From Lates calcarifer (Eukaryota; Chordata; Actinopteri; Centropomidae), in contig NC_066836.1 in the NCBI RefSeq assembly GCF_001640805.2, positions 3,854,071-3,918,070 of the forward strand: DNA of 64,000 bases. The letters run 5' to 3'. Shown piece by piece: positions 1 through 12,500 of the stretch. Below the pieces are notes generated by a model. It did not search any database. It was given only the letters and a program-made list of their open reading frames with translations, and had not been told where the DNA came from. The first letter of the stretch is position 1, and every line of letters starts with the position of its first letter. Position numbers and translations under genes: made by a program.

Positions 1-1296
1 TCTCCAAACTCAACAAACAAGCAGTTTTGTTTAGTTAAAGTGGAGTGAGATGGAAGTCAAATGAAGTGTCACCTCATTTAATGCCCAGTTATGAAAATAA
101 ATCGATTCCACTTCATGTTTTGAAACAGTTTGGAGGAACTTGATGTGATAACTATATATAGAGCAACAGTCTTAGTGAAGTATTCTTAATTTTAGATAAG
201 CTTTAGTATTTGTGGACAGTGTACTGATTTTAAAAAGACCACTGTAAGGCTTTCTGTTATCACCGCTCCTCTCTTTGATGATAACTATCTTTTTAATAAT
301 CTTTTTCTATCTTGTTCTTTTCAAGCACGTTGAACAGCCTTGTCTCTGGACGCTGCTTTTGCAGCAGTGAGATAAAATGCCTCAGCCATCAGAACAAGTC
401 TTTTTTATCTGTTATTTTGGCCCTTAGATCATAATTTCATGTGAAAACGGGGAGAAAGTATAGCCACGAGATGCGATAATGTCACTGTAATTTCATTTTA
501 AGTTACTTATTTTAGGATTTTCTTTGAACAAGTGAAACTACTGGGAAATAAGGAAGACCATACATGTTTATTTAAAAAAAACATAGAACAAGTTACACAG
601 TGTTACCCCTCCAAAATTAGATTACTTCTAAAAATGAATGTTTTATGAAGAGGAATTCTTTTCCATTTTTAGGACGTCTGTGGAGTATGTCCCAAGATTT
701 GAGTCTCTGTTGGTGACTTTGTTCATCGCTTCAAACTCAGTCAGACAGGAGACAGTGAGTTAAGTCGGTCTGGTCGTGTAGTCAGACTGGAGGAATGCCC
801 CTGGACTCTATTTTAAGTCGTGACAGCTAATCAACAACCTCTGCCTGCCGAGTTTTTATGATTTAAAAATCTTATTTATCAGCAGGAAAACATGAACATG
901 AAGCTCATTACTTTCATTCTGAGGTTTCCACAAACAAAACTGTGCTTTGTAAACCAATGGGCTGCACTGGTTTATGTGCATATCCTCTCCTCATCTACAC
1001 AGACAGTCATGTAGTTAATGGCAGCTGGGGAGCAACTGATTGATTTTCCAGATGTGAGACACGGAAACCTTTTTATAGCTTGTTTGTCCTCGTTAGTTTG
1101 TGTTGAATTTATCACTTTTCTCCAAGTAACTGTTGTTTTGATTAAAGACTGCGTGGTTAGGACATTTCAAATTGTTGCACTTTGTTAGTTAACTTTAGTC
1201 CCTTATTATGAGCCAACTGGTACATTAGCTAGCTCATGATAATGCTTGTTCATTTTACCCACAGTAAGACCGGAGTATCAGTATCATTTTCATCTC

Positions 1297-1542
1297 TGTG
1301 TTAGCTTAGCTTAGCACAAACACCGATAGCAGTTGGAAGCAAACTCTTTACCAGTGACAAGTGGTCTTTTTTTTTTTACCTATTCATTTTATTTCCGATG
1401 TGGTCTGTTATTGTTCACAAAACCTTGTTCCAGTTTATCTCTAAATGTATTAGAGTAAATACACACACAGCTAACTAGGCGAGGAGTTTCCCCCTGCTTT
1501 CCAACTTTGTCCTAAACTAAGCTAATTAGCCTAGCTTAGCAC
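1297..1542. repeat. degenerate fold-back (inverted-repeat) element of teleost type
   Basis: The left arm (ttagcttagcttagcacaaa, then gttggaagc) is matched in reverse complement by the right arm (gctttccaac, then ttgtcctaaactaagctaa). The two arms flank about 150 bp. Arms with 'agcttagcacaaa' and 'ccccctgctttcca' are familiar from a dispersed fish inverted-repeat element; that family link is recall, not a search. Confidence 0.6.
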
Positions 1543-1754
1543 TAGTCTCATCTCAATTTGTTCTACATGTGTGACTTTTGCCTGGGAGGCAAAACCCAGG
1601 GGAAAAAGTCATCAAAGTACTCACTGTTGTCCGTTAAGATCATTGATGCATGGTAATAAAGGAAAATCAATATCATCAAGAATAACAGGTGCTCTCTCGT
1701 CCCATCTGGACTGTGGTGAGGGGCCAAAAACAAGATTTTTAAAATTGAGGAGGA

Positions 1755-1807
<53 letters not shown>
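1755..1807. repeat. (TG)n microsatellite
   Basis: About 26 TG units with one GC interruption near the start. Confidence 0.95.
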
Positions 1808-1808
<1 letters not shown>

Positions 1809-1943
1809 CAGTCTCCATCCCCAGTGGAAACTAACACCCCTGGTTCAGTTAGAAATGTTGTATGTTTAGTCTTTATTTGCTCACACTTAGTCTCACAAAA
1901 TCTGCTGTTGGTCTAACACAACCTCTTAACCTAGAGGGTGACA

Positions 1944-2034
1944 AACACACACACACACACACACACTCTTACACCACACAGGTCACACACTAGTCATTAG
2001 TGATGCGGGTGGACAACCGTAAAATTGGTTCCCA

Positions 2035-2076
<42 letters not shown>
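1944..2076. repeat. two (CA)n arrays
   Basis: CA arrays at 1944-1966 and 2034-2076, separated by about 65 bp of unique sequence. Confidence 0.9.
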
Positions 2077-2079
<3 letters not shown>

Positions 2080-3405
2080 CTGGTATGCTCTAAATGAGTT
2101 CGATGTCACACACACTCCTCAGTATCTCAGAGAACAGACTCCTCTGGACATCCTTGTTGGATCAGCACCCTGAGGCTCAAACCTCAGTTTATAGCTGACT
2201 CAAATGGCCTGAATTAAACTCATGACTTAAATCACATCATGCTCCTTTTCTGGGAAGAGATTGTTCTGTTGATAATGAAAAAACACAGTATACATACCAG
2301 ATGCATAAAATCAAGTGTCAGTAAGCAGAACAAAGCAAAAAGTGTGTTTCAGTCCATACCTACAGTGTTTAAGAACCGGATTCACAGCTTGTATTATGAG
2401 CCGCAACAGACACTAAAATGACTGAGAGGATTTTAAAAAGCTATTTAATCTGTCAACACCTCATCTCACCGGGTTTAAGTGGCTATTTGAAGAGAAAATG
2501 ATTGAGGAGAGTGCTCATTACTTACAACACTTGTCAGCGGTTTAGTAGTGAAGTATACAGACTGCATAATGTTCCTGTAAAGGTCTTCGTTATGTGGCGT
2601 GCCCATCTCTCCTGCGTCCTGCTCTGATTTTTCACTGTCTACTTATGGACGGATCACGGTATAATTAATGAGATCTGAGCCTCCACGTTCCCCACATGCT
2701 TCAGGTGAAACATGGCGCAGGACATTATTGCATTTGTAGGATGATATTTTGGATCTTCATAAGTTGGTACTAAGTAATAGGTTTTAACTTTCAGATTACA
2801 TCTTTGTACTGCCCAAGAGGAAATCTCCAAAGATTGTTCCTTCTGCAGAAAAATGTGCTTCTTCTTGATGCACTTACTCTCTCACTTTAACATCTGCTTA
2901 GGACAAACGTAACCTCATGCTCGAGCAGACTCGGGTTAAATCAGGCTTGAAAATTCAGAACTTTTGCATCTTCAGGCTTTCATTTTCTTTAAGTGGTTTT
3001 TGGCGGTACTTAGAAAAGCTTGTCTCATTTGCTGTTCATCTGGATTTCCCATCACAAATCCACTTCTTTAAAAATCCAGGCCAGTGCACGTACCCAACTT
3101 TCTGTTGTCCCTAATGTACATCAACTCAACTCACGGACACAATTACGGCATTGTGTTTGGCTTTATATTCCAACCATATATCTGTAACTTTTGGCTGTAT
3201 AGTTCAACTGTTTATCCTTTATGTTTGCCTAAACATTTGAACTGTGTCATTACTTTTAAATATGTATTTCAGTCATTAGCTAACATTAGCTGACTTCACT
3301 GCCAGTTTGCCCCACACGACTGTAAATGCACTCCCTGTGGTACCTTGCCTTTAATCCTGTCTGAAGTTTTCCACTGACTCATCCTTGTGTTTACTGTGTT
3401 TCCAG

Positions 3406-3561
3406 GTGGACTTGGGATTTCTCAGATTCGTCACAGCCATCGGGACTCAGGGAGCGATCTCAAAAGAGACCAAGAAGCACTACTTTGTCCGCTCATACAA
3501 GGTGGACCTGAGCTCCAACGGAGAGGACTGGGTCACCATGAAGGAGGGCTCGAAGCAGAAG
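3406..3561 (+). CDS. nrp1: nrp1 exon, b1 domain middle part
   Basis: 156 nt, phase 0-0, flanked by ttccag and gtaatg. It starts VDLGFLRFVTAIGTQGAIS. From the known b1 structure, this exon carries part of the pocket that binds C-terminal arginine of VEGF-A and processed semaphorins. The equivalents of human S346, E348, T349 and Y353 are all present (exon residues 19, 21, 22, 26), so ligand binding through this pocket should be intact. The pocket's Asp320 equivalent would lie in the preceding exon, outside the window. Human K352 is His here. Confidence 0.96.
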
Positions 3562-6500
3562 GTAATGATGAGTCATTTACACTGTAACAACCCTTATCTA
3601 CATAACATTGATGAGTAATGACAAACTCTGCATCCTCATCAATGGGGAGGAGAGTGTGGACAGCTGAATCAATGTTTTCCAAGGCTGACAGCATTTGGCA
3701 GAGTGCCTAATCTGAAAGTCTGCTTTGCATCCCACTTCCCTCATCACAATCACAATCAGTTTCTTTGGAGGAACACTACTGGAGGTTGTCTTACTGACAC
3801 TGGTGAAGAGATAAATTGACACAGTTTCTCATTAAGCAACGTATTGATAGACGTGGTACAAGTACTCGTGCCAGCTTCAAATAAATCACGTCAAAGTCAC
3901 AACTGCTGTAAACTGGAGCCTGAGGAGGAGCAGGAGAAGTAACAACAGAAGCAGTAATCTCTTTTTTCCCGTCTTGTCTTATCTTCAGATCTTTCAGGGG
4001 AACCACAACGCAGTGGACGAGTTTCGCGCCTTTCTTCCCAAACAGACTCTGGCTCGCTACATCCGCATCCGCCCCATGTCCTGGGAGCAAGGCATCTGCA
4101 TGCGCTTCGAGATCTACGGCTGCAGAACGTCAGGTAACGTTTTCAAAAACACTCGGAACTTTAACTCGAACGCACCGATCAGAGACCAGACTCCCAGCTT
4201 GAGCTCTTGACGCGTTGATGTGTGTTTTAACAGTAACGTCCTGTCAGTGCTGGAATCCATATTTTCTTCTTAATTACCTTTCCCAGCCCCACAGTGATCA
4301 TTGAGGTTTAATGTGATCTAAATCTTATTTAACACACACATATGCTGTGTAGGCGTTTGCTCACACCCACACTTGTTTGTTTATTTCCTAAGCAAAGCAT
4401 GTAAACACCACCTGTGCCACAGCACTCTCCATTAAAGTTATATCATTTTGAGACATTTTTATGTTTATTCTCTTTAACCTGAACCCCTTTAATAAATGAT
4501 AAGTGGTTTTATAAACATTAAACCTACTTTTCTAAACCCATGTTGTACTTTCACAGCTGTGAACACTGGAGACAGAGACAAATGCACTTTCTTAAACCTG
4601 GAATTAACTTTTACAAATGCTCAATGCATCTTTTTAAGGACAAAATACTGTTAACTCTTCATGCTAAAGGTTTTAACTCTGAAGGAAAATGAGTGAAAAA
4701 CAAAAACAAAAAAACCCTTGACAACTGACAAGTTTTACCTTCTTTTTTCCACTGGTCGACTCTTCTCTTCAGACTGCATCCTCTCCCTTTAATAACATTT
4801 TCTCACTTTTTCACATCGTGAATCAAACCAACATCTTTTTGGCTGCCGGATGAGAACCTCCTGCTGCTCTCTGTTGATTTAAAATAATCACTGCTTCCAA
4901 TGCGAGCGCAAACTCCCACAGAAGGACACCGTTATTCATTATAGAGGAGCAGAGGAAAATCATGCTGCCTCATTACTCATCCTCTAACATTATATAAACC
5001 TCAGTCCTTGATGTGCTACATGCAACTCTCAGTAGGAGAGCTCCATAAAGTAGATATTAGGCTTTTATTCATAGGAGAACAGGCTGTAGAGTGCTAGACA
5101 GGTGATTCAAGAGATATAATGGCACAACTGGGAAACTGTGTGTGGTGTGCACATGACGCAGAACTATTATTCACTTATTTTTACCTAAATCTAATCTTAA
5201 TTCTCTATTTAATCCCAAACCAAACTCCTTCTCTTTGTGAATTTCCTGTGCGGATCAATAAAGTCTAAAACGTGCAATTTAAAGAAGTGATGAAATGCAT
5301 TTCTCTATCTCTCTTAACCCTTTTTTTCTATCCCTGGGAAGACGTAAGCACAGAAACACACAGCGACAATCCTGTTGGGGCTTTCCATAAAGAGTCGTAA
5401 ATTCACATAGTGGAGGAATTTACATCCTCAGTAGCTGTTGTTAAGCGCCAGACATAACTCCGGAGGCATTTGTCAAATACAGATGTCACACTCAGATCAC
5501 AAATGTTTCAGCCAGGATATTAGATCTAGCTCGTTGTGGATAATGGATTTAACTTGGCTCACAATAACCAGACCATTGTTTCCAAGTATTTCAGCGTTTC
5601 ATTAAGTTTGCTTATTCCCAGAAAACTAAAAACACAAGCTGAAGTCTCTCAATTATCCACTAATTATCCCAGTTTATTTCCTAATATTTGTGCAGCTAAA
5701 ACAGCAGCATTCGACGGAGCGGACCGGGCCGGTCGTTCAGCAGATTGTATCATAGCCTCGAGGTCACACGTAGCATTTCCTTCAACAGGCGAGGCCGTCG
5801 CTGTCGAGTACCCGAGAGACAAGACTTTGAACCCTCCGACATGTTCCAAGGATCCTGGTACAAGCTGCCTCTTGACTTCTGACAGGGTGTTTGTTTGCAA
5901 ATCTGAGGACATGCAGAAATGTATAGATTCCCAATTGTAGCAGTATATTTAGCAGAGGTGTTTGCAGGCATTCAGACCTTTGTCTGGGGAGTTTTCTATC
6001 GTTCGAATTGAGAGTGTAAGACCAGAAAGTGTTGAGTTTGTACAGATTTGGCTTTATAAGGAAAACTGGCTTTACCTGACTTGACTTGATACTTGAAGTC
6101 CAGTAAAAGTGAAACAAAGCAGGCCCTCATTCATTTGAATGCTGGTCTGTTGATGCAGACGCAGACAGCGCTGGTGAAGAAAAGAAAAGTAACGCAGTGT
6201 CATCTGGCAAAGTGACGCTTTGGCCTGTCAAATCTGAGCAAGAACACATTACGACTAGATTACGTTGTTATCACTTCCTCAGAGTTTTAAAGTCTCTTCT
6301 CGCTTTGCAGTTTTCTGCCATCTGATCATCACATTCTTGGATCTGTAACTCTGTAAACTTCAAACTTCCTGGATCATACCTCATTGTCTCACCGGTACCT
6401 GAAGCAACACGATTCCACCAACGCAGCCTTTCGCATTTTTATCACCAGGCTGTTTTTGTTCTTAACACCCACTAAGAAAGCTGACACAGAGCTATTATTG

Positions 6501-9500
6501 GTTTGAGTAACAGTAACAGAAATAGAGGTAGAGTAGTAGAAAGTGCAAATTATACTGTTCCACATCTTCATAGGGGACATGAACATTTTGGAATCTGCTC
6601 ATGTTTGCACACGCTGACGAGTAGTTCAGCAACTCATGAGAAGTCATTACAGACCTCATACATGCAGAAAAAGCTTCATCGTTTCATGTTCATTTCAAGC
6701 AAACTCATCCCACAGATGATAAATGGGTCTTTGGTGTTTCTACTCTTGAGTTTAAACACTGCAGCAGCCCCCAGAGGGCATCAACTAAAACCGCTGACTA
6801 AAGCAGTGACAAGATAAGGATGGCAGTGGCCTTTCTTATCATACTGTATGCCTTTCAAAAGTTTCTTATCCTCTGTTCTCCTTCTCCCCGTCTTCCCTTC
6901 TCTCCCTCTCTCTCTCTCTCTTTGTGCAGACTACCCATGTTCGGGGATGTTGGGGATGGTGTCGGGTCAGATCTCAGATGCTCAGATCAGCGCCTCGTCT
7001 TACGCCGACCGGGGCTGGGTGGCTGAGAACGCGCGCTTGTTGACGGGGAGGTCGGGCTGGACCGGGCAGCAAACCAAGCAGCCCTTCAGAAACGAGTGGC
7101 TGCAGGTGGGTTCACTACTCAGCTGTCATAGTTTAATGACGGGCGGCAGGTGAGTTTAGAGGGGCAAGACGTCGACCCTCAGTCATTTTGTTCCATTAAC
7201 GACACATTCGCTGTCTCGTCCTCTCTGGCAGGTGGATCTGGGCCAGGAGAAGATGGTGAGCGGTGTGGTGATCCAGGGAGGGAAACACCGCGACAGGAAC
7301 GTCTTCATGAAGAGGTTTAAAGTGGGCCACAGTCTGGACGGAGAAGAGTGGACCATTGTCAAGGAGGACAACACCACCAGGCCAAAGGTTGGTTTACGTT
7401 TGGTTTGCGTTTTACTGCTGTCACAGGTTTCTCCATGTTGTAATTCCACATGTATTACTGCTGAAAACACAGAGTCACATTTACAGGAGTAACGGTAAGT
7501 TAAAGTTTCCTCTGACTGTTGTTTCTCACTTTTTGAGGAGAGAGGAAATCCATTAAATCCTGTGTAATGTCAAAATGTCTCTCATCCCTAAGAGACGTGT
7601 GTAAAAGTAAAGGAACATCATGCACTCAAAATCCTACTTCAACAGTGAGAGTAGATGCAGAGTTAAAGTAGCAGCAAATGGAAAAATTCAAGTAAAGTTC
7701 TAGTCCCTCAAATTGTACTGAAGTATAGTATTGACTTAGTTACTTTCCACCACTGCTGCCAACACAGATTTGACTCATGTCAGTTTGTCTTTGACTTTGT
7801 GATTGTTGTGTTCAAAACAGTGGGTGTTTCAGATTTGGTACTTGTCAAAATAATTGTCAAAATTCAAGTCAAGTCAACAGCGGACCAAATAAACAGAATA
7901 AAAACACAAAGAAAACAGTTTAAAAAACAAACATCAGCTTTGATTCGGAGTTAAAATCCAAAGGATAAAGATGTTTTTTAAGACGTAGATTTAAAAACAG
8001 GCAGTTTGGGGGCCAACTAACACACAGAGGCAACTTTAAATTCACTTCTGTTTATGTGTGGTATAAAAACCTTATAAAAGACTCTCAAGTGCACAGCTGA
8101 AATAGTTCATCCACTTTTGGCTCTCTCTCCCGTTTCTATATCGTACAATTTTTCACGCTCCCTCTCTCTCTCTCTCTCACTCTCTCTCGCTCAGTGGCGG
8201 TGTGGTGATGCAGGCCGACGCAGATTAACAGAAAGTAAATTACACGAAAGACAGATAAAAGGTCGTTGGCATGAAATAAACCTCCTCTTACTGTAATCTG
8301 TAATTCCATGAAAGCCATCAGACAGACGCTCGACTTGCCGCAACGCTGCTTCTAGAATGAAATGTTTAGCGGCCAAATTATAGACTGCTATTCATGTGAA
8401 CTCTGACTGTGCTGTGTGTTGGATGCTTTTGTCTGATGCACTCAACAAAACCTTAACATAAGGGAAAAATAAAGCTCAGTGGGGAATTAGAGGAGTTGTT
8501 GTCATTGGAGGAAATAATATCAGGATGCGACAAATAAATACAGATCAGAAAAGAAGAGAGAGGACTCGGATTTTACAAAAAGCATGAAGTAAAATAAGGT
8601 CACAGTGTTATCACGGTGGGTAAATAATTGCAGTATTACTGAGGCAACACCACACATTTTTACTCATTTCTTCTCTTGCCAGCTGATTTGCTCTTTCACT
8701 CGTTCTCCCAAACGTTTCAGTGTTTCTCGACATCAGATCAGAGGTCCCATAATTCTCTTGTGGTGTCATTAACTTGGAGGACACGAGGACACAGTCAGCT
8801 GTATTATGCTAATCAACTTGCTGACAGGTAAAAAAAACTGCTAATGTTATTCCTCTATGATTCCCCCATCAACAGCGTATTTTAGCATTAATATAGCACC
8901 TTTACAGTATCAGTCTGTACCTGAAGTAGACTGAATAGGTGAATATACAGGATTAAAGTCATTTTGTCCGTCATTTTACTTTGTACATTTAGAAAAATGG
9001 TTGACAAACGGAAGAAAAACCCAACATTAAATGTCTTTGTAAGGTGTTCAATACACCTGTTTCTCCACTTGCTTGTCAGGATTTTCCTTTAATTTGTCAC
9101 CTGTCTGTTTATGTAAATGTCCTCTGTAACTCATAGTAAACACTTGATACTCCACAGATGAAACCATTTTAAAGACCTGTAACCAAGCAGCTGAGAAAAT
9201 CTCACCACAAGGTCTATTTAACAGCTGCTCTGGAGGTTTTTTATCAGATCACACATCTTTTCCCGATTGCTCCGGAACAGCCACTAAATGGACCTTGTAG
9301 TGAGACTGTTTCTCTGTATGTATTATTAGACTCAGACATGTTGTAGCTCCCAACTCGTCACATACGGACGCATTATTAACTTTTGTCTGGTTATGTTTAG
9401 GCACCTGCAGCTCTTGGTTAAGGTTAGGGAAAGTGGAAGTGAGACCGTATTCGTTGGTTGAGCGGTTCTGGTTCGTTTAGAATAAACAGAGGAAGATTTG

Positions 9501-12500
9501 TAGCAGTCTCCACGTACAGAAACTCAAACATCACCAACTGAAAATCCAAAGAAGACATCACTACAGCTGGCACAGTTTGATTGACAGGAAGTGTCTGAGC
9601 TCAACAATGAGAGCTTTGTACAAAAGATGGAGACGGCATCAGAATTCAGATGACCACAAGAAAGACATTAGAAAACAGAAATTGATTTTTTTCTCGGCTT
9701 CTAACCCTTCTTGGCGATTTAAGTGACTTTGATTCTCATCCCCGAGAGGAAATTCATGTCATTGCTTTAAAGACCCGGCTTCCTCTCCTTGCCGGGCCCC
9801 GTTGGTGCAACATCCTCCTCTATGTGTTCCAGATGGCAGGGCGGAGGACGAGGTTAGCCACCAGACTCCTGCTGATTTACTGCAGACGGGGAGATGTAGA
9901 TGCTCCTCTGGTCCCTCCTCTCTCAGCTCCTCCCATGCTCTGTTTCCTGTGTCTTTTTATAAAACCGCTTCAAAAGACGAGTCAGGAAGACGTATTTATA
10001 CACACATGGTCTCAGTCACACACAAAAACATGCTGTTCATAATGTATGCGCTCGTGTGTGGAGATGAGTGACCGGCCGGTTGGTTTATTATTTTACCTGA
10101 GACCGAGCTCAGATGCTTGAGTTTCATAAAACACTTGACCAGCAGAATGTTGAAGGACGAACTTTTAGGAATCCAAACTTGTGTCTGTTCTTTAGAAATA
10201 GAGACTTTGGGAAACTATTGTAATTAGTACCAATTATGTAGAAACACCATCATTATTTACAGCTAAATATCAACTTATTTTTTATAAGTTTGCAGGAAGT
10301 TAGTTAGAAAGTACCTGACCTGTGAACTAAAGAGTTACAGTGCTTTGTGCTAAAGGTTTGTAATTTCCTGATAGATAAAAAGGAGGTAATTGGCACTAAT
10401 TACAACAGAAATATCATTCGTTCAGACATTATTAATTTCTTATTGGAAGTGGTATTGTTCATATGTGCTGTATTGTGTCTTTATCTGATGTTCACTGGTT
10501 AGGATACATCAACAATGAACTCGCTTTAATTATACCCACTCAGCAGTGTCTGTGTTTTCTCTATAAATAGTACCTAATTACATATGTAGGGAAATTATTA
10601 GGAAATTATTTAAAATTACTGACACAAAAAACCTCCATAGTGTGTAAATCCTTGGTGAAAATGTGCTTGTTATTTGTGTTTTTAAATTAAAATTAAAACA
10701 TTAGCACAGTTCTTGCACTAATGCTGCAGAGGTATTTCTTTGATGCTAACTGCCAAAACACTGAACCTCACAGTCGACTTTAGTACAGAAAGTAATTCAG
10801 GTTTATTGTTTTAATCGAGCATTTAAAGATTTACAAACAGTGAATGAGCCGGAGTTAGGAAGGCAAAGTTTCATCTGTTGTCTCTGGCCAGATGTTAAAA
10901 AGCACCTAAAATAGAATTAAAAAAAAACGTCCTGTACCTCGTAAAGTTAACATGTTCAAAGGAGCATAAACAAACATCAGTACAGTAGAGTACACAACTC
11001 AATAAATAATTCAACAACAAAACAACTATACTCTCTATTGTGTTAACAGCCGCGCTGTTTTCCTCTTTTATTTGTAAAAACAGGTAAAATAATCACTTGA
11101 CATGAGGCAGACAAAAGGCAGTTTTAGTGTATTTCTTCTTTTTGTAGCTGAAACAAAAAAATAAATAAAATTCTCTCTGCCTCTCACACACAGTCACATC
11201 ACAGCTCCATCCATAATGCCACACTGCAGCCTTTAATAAATCAGGCATGAGGAAACTTTAGCGGTTCAGACAGGCAGGAGTGTCTTCTGTGTTCGGTGTC
11301 CCACCACTTGGTTCCCAGTGTGACAGTAACCATTTTCATGTGTGCTGCTTCCATGTTGGAAATATGAAAGGATGGTCCTCTGGTTCTGATTTCCTGCCTT
11401 CTTGCTTTTGTTTCCTCCTTTTCAGTTTAGTTTCAGCGTCTTATCAAAGAGACACAATGCCTGATCAGAGGCAGACTTAAATCCAAACAGTACATGTTAT
11501 TGTTTGTTTTATTCATGTCAGGCACAGAGTGGATGGACGGCCTCTTCAGTTCTGTGCAATAATTGCTGGAGAGAACAAACAGCAGAAAAAGAAAAGCAGA
11601 TTTTCTACAGGTTCTAAAAGATTCATGTTACTTTAATTGCAAAACCAGTCTCACATGTTGTTCTAACGCACATTAGAAAAGTCTTTGAACTCCGCACTTT
11701 GATGACTTTTGCAGGTACCTCTGTCGACTCCACAAAGAACAGTGTGTTTTCTGATTTCAGTGCCTCTCATTACATCTTCTCCTTAAAAACTCCCCAGCTG
11801 ATACACTTAACTCACCGCCGAACCCTCCGTAAGACGATCATAACTCATCCTGGCATCTGTCGAGCCCCGGTTAAACTCAAGTGAAATACATTCGGCCCAT
11901 GACGTATTTGTTTCTTTTTTCTTTTCCTCTCAGATATTCATCGGGAACCAGAACCACGACACCCCGGAGCTGAGGTCCACGGGTCCCCTCCTCACCCGCT
12001 TTGTCAGGATCTACCCGGAGAGAGCCACCACCGAGGGCGTGGGCCTGCGACTGGAGCTGCTGGGCTGCGAACTGGACGGTTGGTGTCTGCACTCGAAGCC
12101 AACACTTTGGATTGATGTTTATCTTTAAGCTTAATTTCACAACACAAGGGATTCTCCTGATATCTAACATCACATAAAGAGTAAGTTAAGGTGAATACAC
12201 AGGCCTATTGCACACACTGCAACAATGTACAACACAATAACAAGTAGGACAAGTCTAAACTGGATCAGATTACTCTGGAAAACTGTCATCCCCGAGGCAA
12301 TTTGTCTCAGCATATTACGTTTTAATATCACGATATTACACCGTGGCTGATATTAAAGCAGAGCACTCCTGTGGTTTCTGGCTTTGGCCGAGTTGTTCTT
12401 GGTGGAGAACAGGGCTCGGCTTTCACAAACCATCACCAATAACACGCAGGAACGCAGCTGAATTACAGTAAGTGACGCTTCGCCTTAGACAGTCGAGGTA

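Larger units (their letters stand above)
1..3405 (+). other. nrp1 intron (b1 domain), partial
   Basis: Noncoding. Contains a fold-back repeat (1297-1542) and three CA/TG arrays (1755-1807, 1944-1966, 2034-2076). No exon-like segment was seen in the rest. Confidence 0.8.
7388..11933 (+). other. nrp1 intron within b2
   Basis: 4.5 kb. Holds a dispersed-repeat copy at 7601-7757, a (TC)n tract at about 8159-8186 and a short fish-repeat-like piece at about 9385-9450. Nothing coding was seen. Confidence 0.8.

Noticed and set aside
1944..2076. Spaced CA arrays considered as a CRISPR-like array
   Set aside because: Simple dinucleotide microsatellites in vertebrate DNA; no repeat-spacer structure.
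5536..5940. 134-codon open frame (+) in an nrp1 intron
   Set aside because: No splice sites that fit the nrp1 frame and no similarity to any neuropilin segment.
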